A stretch of DNA of 64,000 nt, taken from assembly GCF_004114915.1 (NCBI RefSeq), contig NZ_CP022219.1, positions 3,750,501 through 3,814,500 of the forward strand, in the 5' to 3' direction. The translations under genes were made by a program, and so were the position numbers. This document shows, piece by piece, positions 35,513-44,002 of the stretch. The stretch is from Bradyrhizobium guangxiense. Its GTDB lineage: Bacteria; Pseudomonadota; Alphaproteobacteria; Rhizobiales; Xanthobacteraceae. The notes below the pieces were generated by a model, which was given only the letters and a program-made list of their open reading frames with translations, was not told the DNA's origin and searched no databases. Position 1 is the first letter of the stretch; the number at the start of each line of letters is the position of its first letter.

Positions 35513-35878
35513 CTATCCGATAAAACGCCGGACCGTCTCAATGAATTTGCCGACCGAGATCGGCTTGGACAAATAGGCTTCGCAGCCGCCCTCGCGGATG
35601 CGCTCTTCGTCGCCCTTCATCGCGAATGCCGTGACCGCGACGACGGGAATGGCACGCAGCTCAGGATCGTCCTTGATCCAGCGCGTCACCTCGAGGCCGG
35701 AGACCTGCGGCAATTGGATATCCATCAGCACGAGGTCAGGCCGCATCTTGCGAACGAGGTCGAGCGCCTCGTAGCCATTGCTGGTGCCGGTGGTCTGGTA
35801 GCCGTGCGCCTCCAACAGGTCGCGGAAGAGCTTCATGTTGAGCTCGTTGTCTTCCACGATCAGGACGGTCTTAGCCAT
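35513..35878 (-). CDS. divK: Single-domain response regulator DivK
   Basis: A 121-residue receiver domain with no output: [18 protein letters not shown], phospho-acceptor D53 in [36 protein letters not shown] and the conserved lysine in YLSKPISV. DivK relays DivJ/PleC phosphorylation to control CtrA during the asymmetric cell cycle. AGGAGGG precedes the ATG. It is followed by pleD. Confidence 0.96.
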   Translation of the reverse strand: MAKTVLIVEDNELNMKLFRDLLEAHGYQTTGTSNGYEALDLVRKMRPDLVLMDIQLPQVSGLEVTRWIKDDPELRAIPVVAVTAFAMKGDEERIREGGCEAYLSKPISVGKFIETVRRFIG

Positions 35879-35977
35879 CCCGCCCTCCTGATTGGTCCGA
35901 AGGACCGGTACATGTCACGCCTCAGACGCCGCTCGCCGGCGTTTCGAAAACTGGATTCAAACTAGCCTCAGATTCGC

Positions 35978-35991
35978 TTGAGTTTCGTTAA
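35978..35991. promoter_or_regulatory. Weak CtrA-like site upstream of divK
   Basis: TTGA-N6-TTAA lies about 100 bases before the divK start. The CtrA consensus is TTAA-N7-TTAA, so one half-site is imperfect and the spacing is one short. Confidence 0.25.
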
Positions 35992-36120
35992 ACCCGAGGG
36001 TCGACTTTCTGCGATGTGGTTTCCAGTTGCTTGTCTGGGGTCGGAAGACTTGAGGCCGAGACTCGGGCATGATGATTCCAAATTAGAGACCGAAAGTTAA
36101 CGGAAAGGCAAACCGTCCCC

Positions 36121-36432
36121 TTGAAAAAGCCTGTTCACAACCCCCGCGAAGTCGCTGAAATCGTTGCGATTCAGGCGCTGTCCTTCGTCGCCAGCGAGCC
36201 CGAGCGGCTGGGCCTGTTCCTGGCCGAGACAGGCGTCGGTCCGGAGACCCTGCGCAACGCCGCCTCGGATCCGAACTTCCTCCTCAGCGTGCTCGATTTC
36301 GTGATGCGGGACGACGCCACCGTGAAGGAGTTTGCGAAGGTCGCCGAGCTGCACCCGACCAACGTTGCTGCGGCGCGGCAGGTCCTGGGCGACGCCCTCG
36401 GCGATCCCAATTGGGAGCGCGACGTGCCGTGA
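36121..36432 (+). CDS. DUF3572 family protein
   Basis: A 103-residue, mostly helical protein matching the alphaproteobacterial DUF3572 family: EVAEIVAIQALSFVASEPER, FLAETGVGPETLR, FLLSVLDFVMRDDATV. The start is a TTG, since no ATG or GTG lies in frame before it. Its stop overlaps the dinB start (GTGA at 36429-36432), so the two are translationally coupled. The family's role is unknown; the tight link to DNA polymerase IV hints at DNA damage tolerance, which is an inference. Confidence 0.85.
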   Translation: MKKPVHNPREVAEIVAIQALSFVASEPERLGLFLAETGVGPETLRNAASDPNFLLSVLDFVMRDDATVKEFAKVAELHPTNVAAARQVLGDALGDPNWERDVP

Positions 36433-37718
36433 CCGCGCTCGACCCGGCCGGGCCTCGCTGCTTCTGCCGGGATTGTTCGGCCGATCTCGATATGGGGGTA
36501 CGCCGCTGCTCCGCCTGCGGTTCCCCTCGCCTCGTCCGCCACCGCGCGCTGGCGAGCCTGACCATCGCCCACATCGACTGCGATGCGTTCTACGCGACGG
36601 TCGAGAAGCGGGACAACCCTGACATCGCCGACAAGCCCGTCATCATCGGCGGGGGGAAGCGCGGCGTGGTCTCGGCCGCCTGCTACATCGCGCGCACCTA
36701 TGGCGTGCGCTCGGCCATGCCGATGTTCAAGGCACTCGAGGCCTGCCCGCATGCCACCGTGATCCGCCCGGACATGGCCAAATACGTCCGCGTCGGCCGC
36801 GAGGTGCGCCAGGCCATGCAGGCGCTGACGCCCTTGGTCGAACCGCTCTCGATCGACGAGGCCTTCCTCGATCTTTCCGGCACCGAGCGCGTGCACGGCA
36901 TGATCCCCGCAAAAGTGCTGGCGCGCTTTGCCCGCGACGTCGAACGGAACATCGGCATCACCGTCTCGGTCGGCCTGTCCTGCAACAAGTTCCTGGCCAA
37001 GATCGCCTCCGACCTCGACAAGCCGCGCGGCTTTGCCGCGCTCGACCAGGAGGAAGCGCGTACGATGCTGGCTTCGAGGCCGGTCGGCTTCATCTTCGGC
37101 GTCGGCCCCGCCACGCAGGAGCGCCTCGTGCAGCGCGGCTTCCGCATCATCGCCGACCTGCAGAAGGCCGACGAGATCGAGATGATGCGGCAGTTCCCGA
37201 GCGATGGCCGCAGGCTGTGGCGCCTTGCGCGCGGCATCGACGACCGCCGCGTCGAGCCCGACCGCGGCGCCAAGACCATTTCCAGCGAGACCACCTTCGA
37301 GACCGACATCCGCGATTTCGCGACGCTGGAGAAGATTTTGTGGCGGCTGTGCGAGAAGACGTCGACACGGCTGAAGAGCAGCGCGCTCGCCGGCTCCACC
37401 GTCACGCTGAAGCTGAAGACCGCCGATTTCCGTCAGCGCACGCGCTCGCAATCGATCGCAGCGCCGACGCAGCTTGCCGCGAAGATCTTCTCGATCTGCC
37501 GCGAGATGCTGGCGAAGGAGATCGACGGCACCGCCTTCCGCCTGATGGGCGCCGGCGTCAGCGCGCTACGCGAGGGCTCCCCCGCCGACGACACCGACAT
37601 GCTCGACCGCCGCGCCGCCCATGCCGAGCGCGCGGTCGACAGCCTGCGCAAGAAGTTCGGTAGCGCGGCGGTGATCCGCGGCATTGCCTATGAGGGGCCG
37701 GAGAAGGCGCAGGAGTGA
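36429..37718 (+). CDS. dinB: DNA polymerase IV with N-terminal zinc-ribbon extension
   Basis: A 429-residue Y-family translesion polymerase. Residues 1-38 add a CxxC...CxxC module (CFCRDCSADLDM, CSACGSPR) absent from E. coli DinB. The palm motifs follow: AHIDCDAFYATVE and LSIDEAFLDLSG (catalytic acidic residues), GLSCNKFLAKIASDLDKP, then the little-finger domain. The start is the GTG overlapping the DUF3572 stop. The next gene overlaps or abuts its stop. An intact SOS-type box was not found in front of the unit. Confidence 0.93.
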   Translation: MTALDPAGPRCFCRDCSADLDMGVRRCSACGSPRLVRHRALASLTIAHIDCDAFYATVEKRDNPDIADKPVIIGGGKRGVVSAACYIARTYGVRSAMPMFKALEACPHATVIRPDMAKYVRVGREVRQAMQALTPLVEPLSIDEAFLDLSGTERVHGMIPAKVLARFARDVERNIGITVSVGLSCNKFLAKIASDLDKPRGFAALDQEEARTMLASRPVGFIFGVGPATQERLVQRGFRIIADLQKADEIEMMRQFPSDGRRLWRLARGIDDRRVEPDRGAKTISSETTFETDIRDFATLEKILWRLCEKTSTRLKSSALAGSTVTLKLKTADFRQRTRSQSIAAPTQLAAKIFSICREMLAKEIDGTAFRLMGAGVSALREGSPADDTDMLDRRAAHAERAVDSLRKKFGSAAVIRGIAYEGPEKAQE

Positions 37719-38125
37719 TGACAGGTGAACGCGATCTCGACGCGCTGCTGCGGCATATGAAACCGCGGCTGCAGCCGGGTATTTTTGTGTTTTGCACCAT
37801 CCCGGCAGACGAGACTATTCCCGCAGCACTCGATCCGCTCATGACGTTTCGCGAGCAGGAAGGAACGACGCTGGCGCTCCCTCGCGAGGACGCTGAACGC
37901 GCGGGACTGCGCCACGAATTCCCCTCACGCGTGATCACCCTCACTGTTCACTCGGCGCTCGATGCCGTCGGCTTGCTGGCCGCGATCACGGTGCGCCTCG
38001 CAGGCGCCGGCATCAGCGTGAATGCTGTGTCGGCGTTCCACCACGATCATCTCTTCGTACCCGTTGACCGGGCCGACGAGGCGATGGCGCTGCTGCAAGA
38101 ACTGTCAGAGGCGGAGCACTCGTAG
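37718..38125 (+). CDS. ACT domain-containing protein
   Basis: A 135-residue protein with two ACT-like modules: residues 1-65 (LQPGIFVFCTIP, TLALPREDAERAG) and 66-135 (ITLTVHSALDAVGLLAAITVRLAGAGISVNAVSAF). This is the stand-alone COG3602-type layout, presumably binding an amino acid or similar ligand. The ATG at 37718 shares one base with the dinB stop (TGATG) and has AGGAG upstream, so DUF3572-dinB-ACT reads as one transcription unit. Confidence 0.85.
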   Translation: MTGERDLDALLRHMKPRLQPGIFVFCTIPADETIPAALDPLMTFREQEGTTLALPREDAERAGLRHEFPSRVITLTVHSALDAVGLLAAITVRLAGAGISVNAVSAFHHDHLFVPVDRADEAMALLQELSEAEHS

Positions 38126-38155
38126 CCCGGATGACGCGCTACGGCAGCTGCGACA

Positions 38156-38557
38156 TCAATCGGCGACCGCGATCGCCTCGATCTCGATCAGCCATTCCGG
38201 CGCGGCGAGCGCGGAGACGCCGACGAGCGTGGACGCTGGCGGCTCCATGCCTTCGAAGAAGGCCGAGCGGGCCTTGCCGATGATCGGACGCAGCTCCGGC
38301 TTGTAGTTCACCACGAAGGTCGTGATCTTCACGATGTTGGAGTAGCTCGCCCCGGCCGCTTTCAGCGCGAGCCCGAGATTCTGCATCACCTGCGTGGTCT
38401 GCGCGGCGATATCGCCCTCGCCAACGATCCGCCCCTCCTCGTCCACCGAGACCTGCCCTGAGATATAGATGGTGCGCGCGCCCGAGGCGGTAACGACGTG
38501 GGAATAAGCGGGATTGTGATGCAGGCCGCTGGGACGCAGATGATCGAGCTTAGGCAT
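38156..38557 (-). CDS. RidA/YjgF family protein
   Basis: A 133-residue RidA-like protein: TIYISGQVSVDEEGRIVGEG, QTTQVMQNLGLALKAAGASY, VKITTFVVNY and the C-terminal LVGVSALAAPEWLIEIEAIA. The usual catalytic arginine motif (R near ...RPA) is not evident; the equivalent stretch reads PPASTLVGV, so imine deaminase activity is doubtful. GGGAGCC precedes the ATG at 38557. A second family member is encoded at 39911. Confidence 0.88.
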   Translation of the reverse strand: MPKLDHLRPSGLHHNPAYSHVVTASGARTIYISGQVSVDEEGRIVGEGDIAAQTTQVMQNLGLALKAAGASYSNIVKITTFVVNYKPELRPIIGKARSAFFEGMEPPASTLVGVSALAAPEWLIEIEAIAVAD

Positions 38558-38646
38558 GGGCTGGCTCCCTGAGGTTCTTGGTTGCGATGGAGCGTAGCTG
38601 GAGATCATGACACCGGCTAGATGCGACGACCACCAATCGCACTCCC

Positions 38647-38786
38647 GTCATCCTGAGGTGCGAGTTGCGCGGTGCGAAGCAGCGCGCTGGGCGAGCCTCG
38701 AAGGATGCACGGCCCAGATGCAGCCGGGCCGTCGCCCTTCGAGGCTCGCCCTGCGGCAAGCCGCAGGACGAGCGCCTCAGGGTGAC
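38647..38786. repeat. Palindromic intergenic repeat, family B (full copy)
   Basis: The copy opens GTCATCCTGAGGTGCGAG and closes GAGCGCCTCAGGGTGAC. An inner pair GAGCCTCGAAGGATGC and CCCTTCGAGGCTCGCC flanks a GC-rich centre. It lies between the RidA and eipB genes. Confidence 0.87.
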
Positions 38787-38820
38787 GGTGATAGAGTGGC
38801 GTGCGCTGTGGCAACACCTC

Positions 38821-39666
38821 TCAATTACAGGGCTTGCTGTCCTTGACGTCGAACTTGCCCATCGCGCCAGAGATGACGAAATCGTTGTAGTCAAGCACGA
38901 GCTGGCGGGAGACGCCGTTCTCGTAGAGCTCGAACGCCATCGCATAGACCGGCGTCTGCTCGCCCTCTTTCTGCTGGGCGTCGCGGTCGAAATAGCTGAC
39001 GGTGACTGGCCAGCGCTTGAGCGACTTCATGTGCTCGTCAGACGTGGACGGATCGGACGAGGTGGTGCGGTCGGCGGTGATCGGCTGGCCGATCACGGTC
39101 AGCGTGTTGTAGACCTTCTGGCCGTCGTCGGAGCCGTCATAGACCGACAGCTCGAGCAGCGACTTGCCGTCCTTGGCGGCAGCGATGATGCGCTGGATCT
39201 GCTCAGTCGGGAACACGATCTTGCCGTCGAGGGTAAAACTCTTCGGCTCCGGCAGCTTCAGCTTGACGTTGATGTGGTCGCCGTCTCGCTCGGCCGAGCC
39301 GTCGACCCGGCCGGCGTCCGCCTCGTTCATGCGCGTCTCGATCTTGAAGCGATAGCTCTTGCCGGCCGCGTCCTCCCAGGAATTGGAGCGGAGGTCGCTG
39401 AGCGTGACCTTGCCCTCGCCGCTGTCGAGCTCGGAGACCTGGCGGAATTCGGAGGTGTAGCCTTCGCACGAGTTTCCAGTAAAGTTGTAGAGGATACGGC
39501 CTCGCGCGCTGTTGACCGAGTTGGAGCGCGATTTCACCAGGCTGAGGTCATAGAGCGCCTGATGCGGCAGGAACGGACCGTTCGCGGCCTGCGCGCCCTC
39601 GCCAAGGCCGAAACTCGCAGCCGCGAGCGCCATCACACCGAGCGAAGTCCGGATAAGGTGCACCAT
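38821..39666 (-). CDS. eipB: Cell envelope integrity protein EipB (DUF1849)
   Basis: A 281-residue periplasmic protein of the DUF1849/EipB family, which in Brucella is needed for envelope integrity and virulence. A signal peptide (LGVMALAAASFGLGEGAQA) is followed by FLPHQALYDLSLVKSRSN and a beta-rich domain. One cysteine in NSCEGY and another in the last residues (DSKPCN) match the conserved disulfide pair. AAGGA precedes the ATG at 39666. It is divergent from a RidA gene; no gene is seen in the 244-base spacer. Confidence 0.88.
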   Translation of the reverse strand: MVHLIRTSLGVMALAAASFGLGEGAQAANGPFLPHQALYDLSLVKSRSNSVNSARGRILYNFTGNSCEGYTSEFRQVSELDSGEGKVTLSDLRSNSWEDAAGKSYRFKIETRMNEADAGRVDGSAERDGDHINVKLKLPEPKSFTLDGKIVFPTEQIQRIIAAAKDGKSLLELSVYDGSDDGQKVYNTLTVIGQPITADRTTSSDPSTSDEHMKSLKRWPVTVSYFDRDAQQKEGEQTPVYAMAFELYENGVSRQLVLDYNDFVISGAMGKFDVKDSKPCN

Positions 39667-39910
39667 GTCTATTCCTTGAGGACGCATCCTTCGGGAAGCG
39701 CAGATTCGACATTTTAATGACCGTTCCATTGCGTCGCAACTGAGGCCGTTTCACGTAAAGTTGCGGCTCTGCCGGTGAACCTGCTGCTCCGCCGCGGAAA
39801 AAGGCACCTCCTTGCGGGTTGCTTGCATGTGGCGGCCCGATGGGCGAAACAGGGCGCGCCCGGCCAGCGGTCGCGCCGGGGCGAAGGATTTTTGGACAAC
39901 GAGGTCGGAC

Positions 39911-40378
39911 ATGGCGGGCACGGGCGAGCAGAAGCTGGCGGAACAGGGGATCAAGCTGCACGAGGCCCCCACCCCCGTCGCGAATTACGTCCCGTTCGTG
40001 CGCACCGGCAATTTGCTGTTCGTCTCCGGCCAGGTCTGCTTTGATCCCGCCGGCAAGCTGATCGCCAAGGGCAAGCTGGGAGCCGGCGTCTCCATTGAAG
40101 ACGGCGCCGCGGCGGCGCGAGGCTGCGCGGTGAATCTGCTGGCCCAGGTCAAGGCGGCGCTCGGCGATCTCGACAAGGTGGTGCGCGTGGTGCGTCTCGG
40201 CGGCTTCATCAACTCGGCGCCGGACTTTTTGGACGGGCCGAAGGTGCTGAACGGCGCCTCCGACCTGATGGTCGCCGCCTTCGGTGACAAGGGCCGCCAT
40301 GCCCGTACCACCGTCGGCGTCGCCTCGCTGCCCGCCGATGCGGCGGTCGAGGTCGAAGGCATTTTCGAGGTCGCCTGA
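39911..40378 (+). CDS. RidA/YjgF family protein
   Basis: A 155-residue RidA-like protein of the longer YjgF/TdcF subgroup: GNLLFVSGQVCFDPAGK, ARGCAVNLLAQVKAALGDLD and GRHARTTVGVASLPADAAVE. Here the conserved arginine (HARTTVG) is present, unlike in the paralogue at 38156, so deamination of reactive enamine/imine intermediates is plausible. The start ATG has GAGG upstream. It is followed by a phosphodiesterase gene seven bases away. Confidence 0.9.
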   Translation: MAGTGEQKLAEQGIKLHEAPTPVANYVPFVRTGNLLFVSGQVCFDPAGKLIAKGKLGAGVSIEDGAAAARGCAVNLLAQVKAALGDLDKVVRVVRLGGFINSAPDFLDGPKVLNGASDLMVAAFGDKGRHARTTVGVASLPADAAVEVEGIFEVA

Positions 40379-40384
40379 CGCCAA

Positions 40385-41131
40385 ATGCGCGCTCCCGATT
40401 GGCTGACAGCCCGGCCGGTCGCCCATCGCGGCCTGCACGACATCTCCCGTGGCATCGTCGAGAACATGCCGGGCGCGGTGCAAGCCGCGATCGCAGGCAA
40501 TTTCGCGATCGAGGTCGACATCCAGCTCTCCGCCGATGGTGAGGCCATGGTGCATCACGACCACGCTCTCGGCCGCCTCACGGAGGCCACCGGCGACATG
40601 ATCTCGAAGACCGCGGCGGAGCTGAAGGCCGTCAGGTTCAAGGACACGCCTGAGCGGATGATGTCGCTGTCAGACCTCTGCGCCCTGGTCGCCGGCCGCG
40701 TGCCGCTGGTGATCGAGGTGAAGAGCCATTTTGGCGGCGACCGCAAGCTGGTGAAGCGGATGGCCGAGGTGCTGGCATCCTATGACGGCCCGGCCGTCGG
40801 CATGTCCTTCGACCCCGACCAGGTGCTGGCGCTGCGCCAGCTGTTGCCCTCCCGCCCGCGCGGCATCGTCGCGCAACGTACCTATGAGGACGACTATTGG
40901 GCCAAGCTCACGCAGGAGCAGCGCGACAGCATGCTCTACCTGCGCCACGGCTTCCAGACCCAGCCGCACTTCGTCGCCTTCAAGGTCGACCATCTCCCGG
41001 CCCCCGCCCCCTGGATCGCCCGCAACGTCTTCGGCTGCGCGCTGCTCGGCTGGACCGTCCGCACTCCGGAGCAACGGATGCGGGTGGCGCAATACGCGGA
41101 CCAGATGATTTTTGAGGGGTTCGTGCCCTAG
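40385..41131 (+). CDS. Glycerophosphodiester phosphodiesterase
   Basis: A 248-residue GDPD-family enzyme releasing glycerol-3-phosphate from glycerophosphodiesters. Motifs are VAHRGLHD (catalytic His), ENMPGAVQAAI, EVDIQLSADGEAMVHHDHAL (metal Glu/Asp and second catalytic His) and LVIEVKSHFGGD. No signal peptide is visible, so it is cytoplasmic. It is probably co-transcribed with the RidA gene just upstream. Confidence 0.92.
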   Translation: MRAPDWLTARPVAHRGLHDISRGIVENMPGAVQAAIAGNFAIEVDIQLSADGEAMVHHDHALGRLTEATGDMISKTAAELKAVRFKDTPERMMSLSDLCALVAGRVPLVIEVKSHFGGDRKLVKRMAEVLASYDGPAVGMSFDPDQVLALRQLLPSRPRGIVAQRTYEDDYWAKLTQEQRDSMLYLRHGFQTQPHFVAFKVDHLPAPAPWIARNVFGCALLGWTVRTPEQRMRVAQYADQMIFEGFVP

Positions 41132-41234
41132 CCCGGCGATGTGAAGCATCGTCCGGCAGCGCTGCGTCCGGGGCACGAGACCCGTGTTCCCCGCCCCCTT
41201 GAACTCGCTGCTGCAATGCACGATCTTGGGCTCA

Positions 41235-42476
41235 ATGGCATCATCCGAAATTACGCTCGAGGCCGTCCCGTCCATTGGCGAAGTCTCGCCCGAGGATTGG
41301 GACGCCTGCGCCAATCCTGGCGGCTGGTGCCATGGTGGTGGCAATGGAACCTCATCCGGATTTCCAGGCGATTCCCTCGGGCTCTCAAAGCCTGCCTATA
41401 ACCCATTCGTCTCGCACGCATTTCTGTTGGCCGTCGAGAAATCGGGTTCGGCGACCATTCGCACCGGCTGGGGCCCACGGCATCTCGTGGCCAAGGTCGA
41501 TGGCCGCATCGCCGGAATCGTCCCCTGCTATCTGAAATCGCATTCCCAAGGCGAGTACGTCTTCGACCGCGGTTGGGCGGACGCCTATGAGCGCGCTGGT
41601 GGACGCTATTATCCGAAGCTCCAGGTCTCGGTTCCCTTCACCCCGGCCACGGGGCCGAGGCTGCTGGTGCGCGACGGCGTCGATCGCGAGCGCATCACCG
41701 AGGCGCTGGCGAGTGGTCTCATCGCGCTGTGCGGAGTCAGCAAGGCCTCCTCCGTCCACGTCACCTTCGCGCGGGAGAGCGAATGGAAGCTACTCGCCGG
41801 GCACGGCTTCCTGCAGCGCACCGACCAGCAGTTCCACTGGCACAATGAAGGCTTTGCGAGCTTCGACGACTTTCTGGCGACGCTGAACTCGCGCCACCGC
41901 AAATCGATCAAGCGCGAGCGGCGCGATGCGCTGGCCGCCGGCATCACCATCCACTGGCTCACCGGCAAGGACATTACCGAGGATGCCTGGGACGCCTTCT
42001 TCGAATTCTACATGGAGACCGGCTCGCGCAAATGGGGCCGTCCCTACCTGACACGCGAGTTCTTCTCGCTGATCGGCGAAACCATGAGCGAGGACGTGCT
42101 GCTGGTGATGGCCCGCCGCAACAATCGCTGGATTGCGGGCGCGATCAATTTCATCGGCTCGGACACGCTGTTCGGCCGCAACTGGGGCGCGGTCGAGCAT
42201 CATCCGTTCCTGCATTTCGAGGTCTGCTATTATCAGGCGATCGACTTCGCCATCGAACGCGGCCTCAGGCATGTCGAGGCCGGCGCACAAGGCGAGCACA
42301 AGATCGCGCGCGGCTACCTGCCGCGCACCACCCATTCCGCGCACTTCATCGCCGATCCCGGCCTGCGCCGCGCCATCGACGATTACCTCAAGCGCGAGCG
42401 CGCTTATGTCGCCGAGGCCGGACGGGAGCTCGCCGAGCTCGGCCCGTTCCGAAAAGGCGCCGACGAGGCGCCTTGA
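41235..42476 (+). CDS. GNAT-like acyltransferase (DUF482/COG3146)
   Basis: A 413-residue protein of the COG3146 group, often labelled peptidogalycan biosynthesis or GNAT-type. It has an N-terminal SEDW-like region (IGEVSPEDWDACANPG), a central KLQVSVPFTPATGPRLLV, the basic FLATLNSRHRKSIKRERRDA, and a C-terminal GNAT-like half with FEVCYYQAIDFAIERGL and VEAGAQGEHKIARGY. The start is uncertain because no strong ribosome site is seen; 41235 fits the family. The family's reaction is not established. Confidence 0.82.
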   Translation: MASSEITLEAVPSIGEVSPEDWDACANPGGWCHGGGNGTSSGFPGDSLGLSKPAYNPFVSHAFLLAVEKSGSATIRTGWGPRHLVAKVDGRIAGIVPCYLKSHSQGEYVFDRGWADAYERAGGRYYPKLQVSVPFTPATGPRLLVRDGVDRERITEALASGLIALCGVSKASSVHVTFARESEWKLLAGHGFLQRTDQQFHWHNEGFASFDDFLATLNSRHRKSIKRERRDALAAGITIHWLTGKDITEDAWDAFFEFYMETGSRKWGRPYLTREFFSLIGETMSEDVLLVMARRNNRWIAGAINFIGSDTLFGRNWGAVEHHPFLHFEVCYYQAIDFAIERGLRHVEAGAQGEHKIARGYLPRTTHSAHFIADPGLRRAIDDYLKRERAYVAEAGRELAELGPFRKGADEAP

Positions 42477-42553
42477 CGGCCTGCCGCGGCTGGTGACAGT
42501 AAACGCAAAGTTCCAAGCGCAAAGGTCTTGAACGTTTTTTGGGAGCCGCCGCC

Positions 42554-42982
42554 ATGACCGCCTACGACACCAACAACATCTTCGCAAAGATCCTGCGCGG
42601 CGAGTTGCCCTGCTACAAGGTGTACGAGGACGAGCACGTCTTCGCCTTCCTCGACATCATGCCGCGCGTGCCCGGCCATACGCTGGTGATCCCGAAGGCC
42701 CCTGTCCGCAACATCCTCGACATCACGCCTGACGATTACGCCCATGTCGCCCGCGGCGCGCACAAGATCGCGGCTGCCGCCATGAAGGCCTTCAAGGCCG
42801 ACGGCATCACCGTACAGCAGTTCAACGAGCCCGCCGGCGGACAGGTGGTGTTTCATCTGCACATGCATGTGATGCCGCGCCACGACGGCGTCGCCATGCT
42901 GCCGCCCGCGAGCCGCAAGGAAGACGACAAGGTGCTGCAAGAGCACGCGGCGAAGCTGATCGCGACGTTGAAGACGGGCTGA
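42554..42982 (+). CDS. HIT family nucleotide-binding hydrolase
   Basis: A 142-residue histidine-triad protein (Hint-like). NIFAKILRGELPCYKVYEDE and LDIMPRVPGHTLVIPK precede the signature QVVFHLHMHVMPRHDG (HxHxH), with the middle histidine as the nucleophile. Family members hydrolyse nucleoside phosphoramidates. GGGAGCC lies before the ATG at 42554. Confidence 0.93.
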   Translation: MTAYDTNNIFAKILRGELPCYKVYEDEHVFAFLDIMPRVPGHTLVIPKAPVRNILDITPDDYAHVARGAHKIAAAAMKAFKADGITVQQFNEPAGGQVVFHLHMHVMPRHDGVAMLPPASRKEDDKVLQEHAAKLIATLKTG

Positions 42983-42994
42983 CTCTCTCCCCTC

Positions 42995-43120
42995 GTCATT
43001 CCGGGCCGACGCGAAGCGTCGAGCCCGGAATCCATTTCACCACCGTCTCTGCAGCGCGATGGATTCTCAGGTGCGCAGTTGCGCACCATAGTTCGTGCCT
43101 ACGGCACGCCCCGGAATGAC
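42995..43120. repeat. Palindromic intergenic repeat, family A (long copy)
   Basis: The copy opens GTCATTCCGGGCCGACGCG and closes GCCCCGGAATGAC. An extra central hairpin, GGTGCGCAGTTGCGCACC, makes it the longest of the four. It lies between the HIT gene and the convergent trmO. Confidence 0.87.
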
Positions 43121-43128
43121 AAAGAAGG

Positions 43129-43620
43129 TCACTCCGTCTCGAAATCACCCTTCTGCGGCGCCGCCAGCGGGGTGAACTCGCAGCGGTCGGGCTTGATGTC
43201 GATCAGCGGCGTGTTGTCGATGCAATCGAGCCCGCGCACCAGGATCGCATTGCCCTCGATGCCGACCAGCTTCACGATCGACGTACCGATCGGATTGGGC
43301 CGCACCGGCGAGCGCAGGGAAAACGTGCCGCGGGTCTTCTCGTTGTTCTTCGGGCTCTGAAGGACGATGTCGCGGCGCGCCCGGTCGAGCCAGTAGAGCA
43401 CTTCGAGATTGCTGTAGAAATCGACGCCCTTGATGGCCGGTACGAACGGCTCGAAGATCTCGAGCCGGCAGATCGGGCCGTCCTGACGTCCCTGCCGCGG
43501 CGTCTCCAGCCGCGACGTCCAGGGGGTGCGGATACGGCCGATGAAGACGAGACCGGCGTCTTGCGTCGGTGGCAGCTCGATGGCGACCTCGCCCTCGCGG
43601 AGCTCCTGTTCGCGAACCAT
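43129..43620 (-). CDS. trmO: tRNA (N6-threonylcarbamoyladenosine37-N6)-methyltransferase TrmO
   Basis: A 163-residue beta-barrel SAM-dependent methyltransferase of the TrmO/TsaA (UPF0066) family, which methylates t6A37 in tRNA-Thr. Typical motifs are FIGRIRTPW, LEIFEPFVPAIKGVD, GTFSLRSPVRPNPIG and GLDCIDNTPLIDIKP. E. coli TrmO has an extra C-terminal domain; this is the short form common in alphaproteobacteria. AGGGAACAGGA precedes the ATG. Confidence 0.9.
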   Translation of the reverse strand: MVREQELREGEVAIELPPTQDAGLVFIGRIRTPWTSRLETPRQGRQDGPICRLEIFEPFVPAIKGVDFYSNLEVLYWLDRARRDIVLQSPKNNEKTRGTFSLRSPVRPNPIGTSIVKLVGIEGNAILVRGLDCIDNTPLIDIKPDRCEFTPLAAPQKGDFETE

Positions 43621-43651
43621 ATTCCTGTTCCCTAGCTGTTCGCCGGCGGTT

Positions 43652-44002
43652 TTAGCCCAACCACCACTTGCCGGCCAGCATGAAGACTTCGCCGGTCACG
43701 ACGCCCGCAAAGATCGAGCGGCGGGTCAGCAGGAACACGACGAGGCCGGCGACCACCGCGCCGTAGCGCAGCAGATCAGGCACGCTGGCGAGCGCGCCCG
43801 GCGGCTCGACCACGATCTGGGCGATGACGCCGGCGAGGATCGCGGTCGCGACCGCCCGCACCCAGACCAGCAGCTCGGAGCCTTCGTCGATGCCGCCGCC
43901 TAACCACAGGCCCAGCATGCGCCAGATCTGGTTGGGAACGACGCCGGCGACGAATAGCACCGCGAGCGCCTGCCAGTCGCCGATGAGCTGCGCGTAGTTC
44001 AT
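43652..44002 (-). CDS. azlD: AzlD-type branched-chain amino acid exporter subunit
   Basis: A 116-residue membrane protein with three or four helices, matching the small partner of the AzlCD/LIV-E exporter. LVWVRAVATAILAGVIAQIV and [20 protein letters not shown] are the clearest segments. Its start overlaps the azlC stop (ATGA, 43999-44002), so the pair is coupled. The longer frame to 44269 lies inside azlC and is not used. Confidence 0.88.
   Translation of the reverse strand: MNYAQLIGDWQALAVLFVAGVVPNQIWRMLGLWLGGGIDEGSELLVWVRAVATAILAGVIAQIVVEPPGALASVPDLLRYGAVVAGLVVFLLTRRSIFAGVVTGEVFMLAGKWWLG

Noticed and set aside
42453..42475. GGCGCCGACGAGGCGCC hairpin at the end of the GNAT-like gene
   Set aside because: It lies inside the coding region before the stop and has no T run, so it is unlikely to be a terminator.
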